From Alligator mississippiensis (taxonomy: Eukaryota; Chordata; Crocodylia; Alligatoridae): 64,000 bases of DNA. Shown piece after piece: positions 62,881 through 64,000 of the stretch; position 1 is the first letter of the stretch, and the number at the start of each line of letters is the position of its first letter. The DNA lies in the NCBI RefSeq assembly GCF_030867095.1, contig NC_081827.1:49144501-49208500 (forward strand). Reading direction: 5' to 3'. The notes below the pieces were generated by a model that saw nothing but the letters and a program-made list of their open reading frames with translations, searched no databases and was not told the DNA's origin. Both the position numbers and the translations under genes were made by a program.

Positions 62881-64000
62881 GGCTGCCTATGTGTGAAACT
62901 TGAAAGAGGTAGGAATTGGGAAAGGCCAGAAGTTAAGGCAGCTCTGAGGACATCCCTAACATGAGTCAGATACTGAATCAGTTCTTGGAAGCCCTTGACC
63001 CTGAATATAGCATTCAACAGCTATCCTTTCCCCTCTCTTTTTTTCACCACCATGAGCCTAACTCTAAGAGAGCAGATGAAAAGGGAAAACCTGGAGGAAG
63101 TGGAAAAGGACCAGGAGCCGCATGAAGATAAAGAGAACCAAGGAGGGCAAGGCAGAAGCAGGGGTCACCAGACTCTCCCCAGCCCCTAAGCTGTGAGACA
63201 GATGTAACCATCATTGTGGTTTGCCAGGGTGCACATGCAAACACAGAAACTGCTTTCTTTCCTTTCACCTTATTTTGGTTTGTATCAATTTCTAAAAAGA
63301 AAACTGCAGCTTTTTGGCAGGGCTGGTTTGCTTGCTTGTATATTTTCCTTTTAAAAAGGATACTTTTGGCAAACTTGATTTTCAAAAGGAAATGGAGAAT
63401 GTGTGGGTTTGGATAACTGGGGGGGGGAGAACCACAAGAATCCCAAAACTCTTCTCTATCTCCCCTTCTCCCCTCCTTGAAGTTCAAACTAGTTCCCTTA
63501 CATGGACAGATGTACATGATCTACAGGTTTTAGAGAAGCTCTCCATCTGTTCCAAGGGAGTACATTTGGAGAGCCATGTTTCATAATGAAGTGCCATCTG
63601 GTGCATCATTTAGCTCTAATGTGCTCCACAGAATCTGGACTTTGGTCTAAACCAAAGACCACTTCGCCTCACATGTTACAAGAAATGAAAGAACAAAAAA
63701 GTCCAAGATTTGCTAAATTAGGGACGGAAAGTTATTTTCTTCCATAAGTGGGCCCTGTTTGATTTGAAAGTATTGGGAATCCAGCTGGCACCACTGATCT
63801 CTGCTGAAAAAGAAGATGCCTAAATAGGGCTGAAGGAACCTTTAGGTAACTGTATTTGATATTCTTAGCTTAGAATTTTAAAAATGAGGGCCTTCATTTC
63901 AGTGACCAGTTTGAGAAACCTAAAGGACTCTAATTTAGAAGGGCCAAGTGTTCTGTATTTTGTTAAGGAACATTTTAGTTTAAGGAGTCTTGTGTTGGGC
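62881..64000. other. Intergenic to the window edge, nothing recognised
   Basis: AT-rich sequence with a G run at 63421-63427. Open frames such as 63044-63517 on the minus strand show no known domain and no conserved pattern. If synteny with other amniotes holds, MET would lie beyond this edge. Confidence 0.4.

Overview
This is a vertebrate nuclear window with one protein-coding gene in a dense background of transposon relics. The gene is a complete CAPZA2 (alpha-2 subunit of the F-actin capping protein CapZ) on the minus strand. Ten coding exons run from the start codon at 48789 to the stop codon at 8411. All introns are GT-AG, and the joined reading frame of 861 nt encodes 286 residues, the usual family length. 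The abundance of CR1 LINE fragments, hAT and Tigger-like MITEs, and palindromic MITEs whose ends read like 'GTCTACATG', together with a bird-like CapZ sequence, points to a sauropsid. I think a crocodilian is most likely and a turtle is the main alternative; this is an inference.

Layout. 1-8410 lies downstream of the gene: old CR1 pieces, a GC-rich array of alternating inverted units (about 5190-6040), and an AT-rich stretch just after the stop codon that probably holds the 3' UTR. 8411-29828 holds exons 10 to 2, with introns carrying hAT MITEs, a 1.35 kb GC-rich TIR element in intron 8, a Tigger-like MITE in intron 6 and a 1.8 kb CR1 in intron 3. Intron 1 (29829-48750, 18.9 kb) is the largest and carries a nested DNA transposon, a 5'-inverted CR1, a (TA)n tract and several MITEs. 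48190-49090 is the CpG-island promoter, with GC boxes, a CCAAT box, two tandem NRF1-type sites and a YY1-type site over the start codon. 49100-64000 lies upstream of the gene and is all repeats or unassigned sequence: a 2.4 kb CR1, related 'GTCTACA' MITEs, a near-perfect 40-bp-arm palindrome and hAT fragments.

In mammals CAPZA2 sits between MET and ST7. No MET or ST7 exon is recognisable here, so if synteny holds they lie beyond the edges (MET expected beyond the right edge, ST7 beyond the left).

I found no prokaryotic-style system, CRISPR array, tRNA gene or second host protein gene. The most interesting signals are structural records of transposition: a clear twin-priming (5' inversion) CR1 insertion, a family of about 1 kb hAT-like elements with long inverted arms around GC-rich interiors (one copy nested in another transposon), and the inverted-unit GC-rich array.
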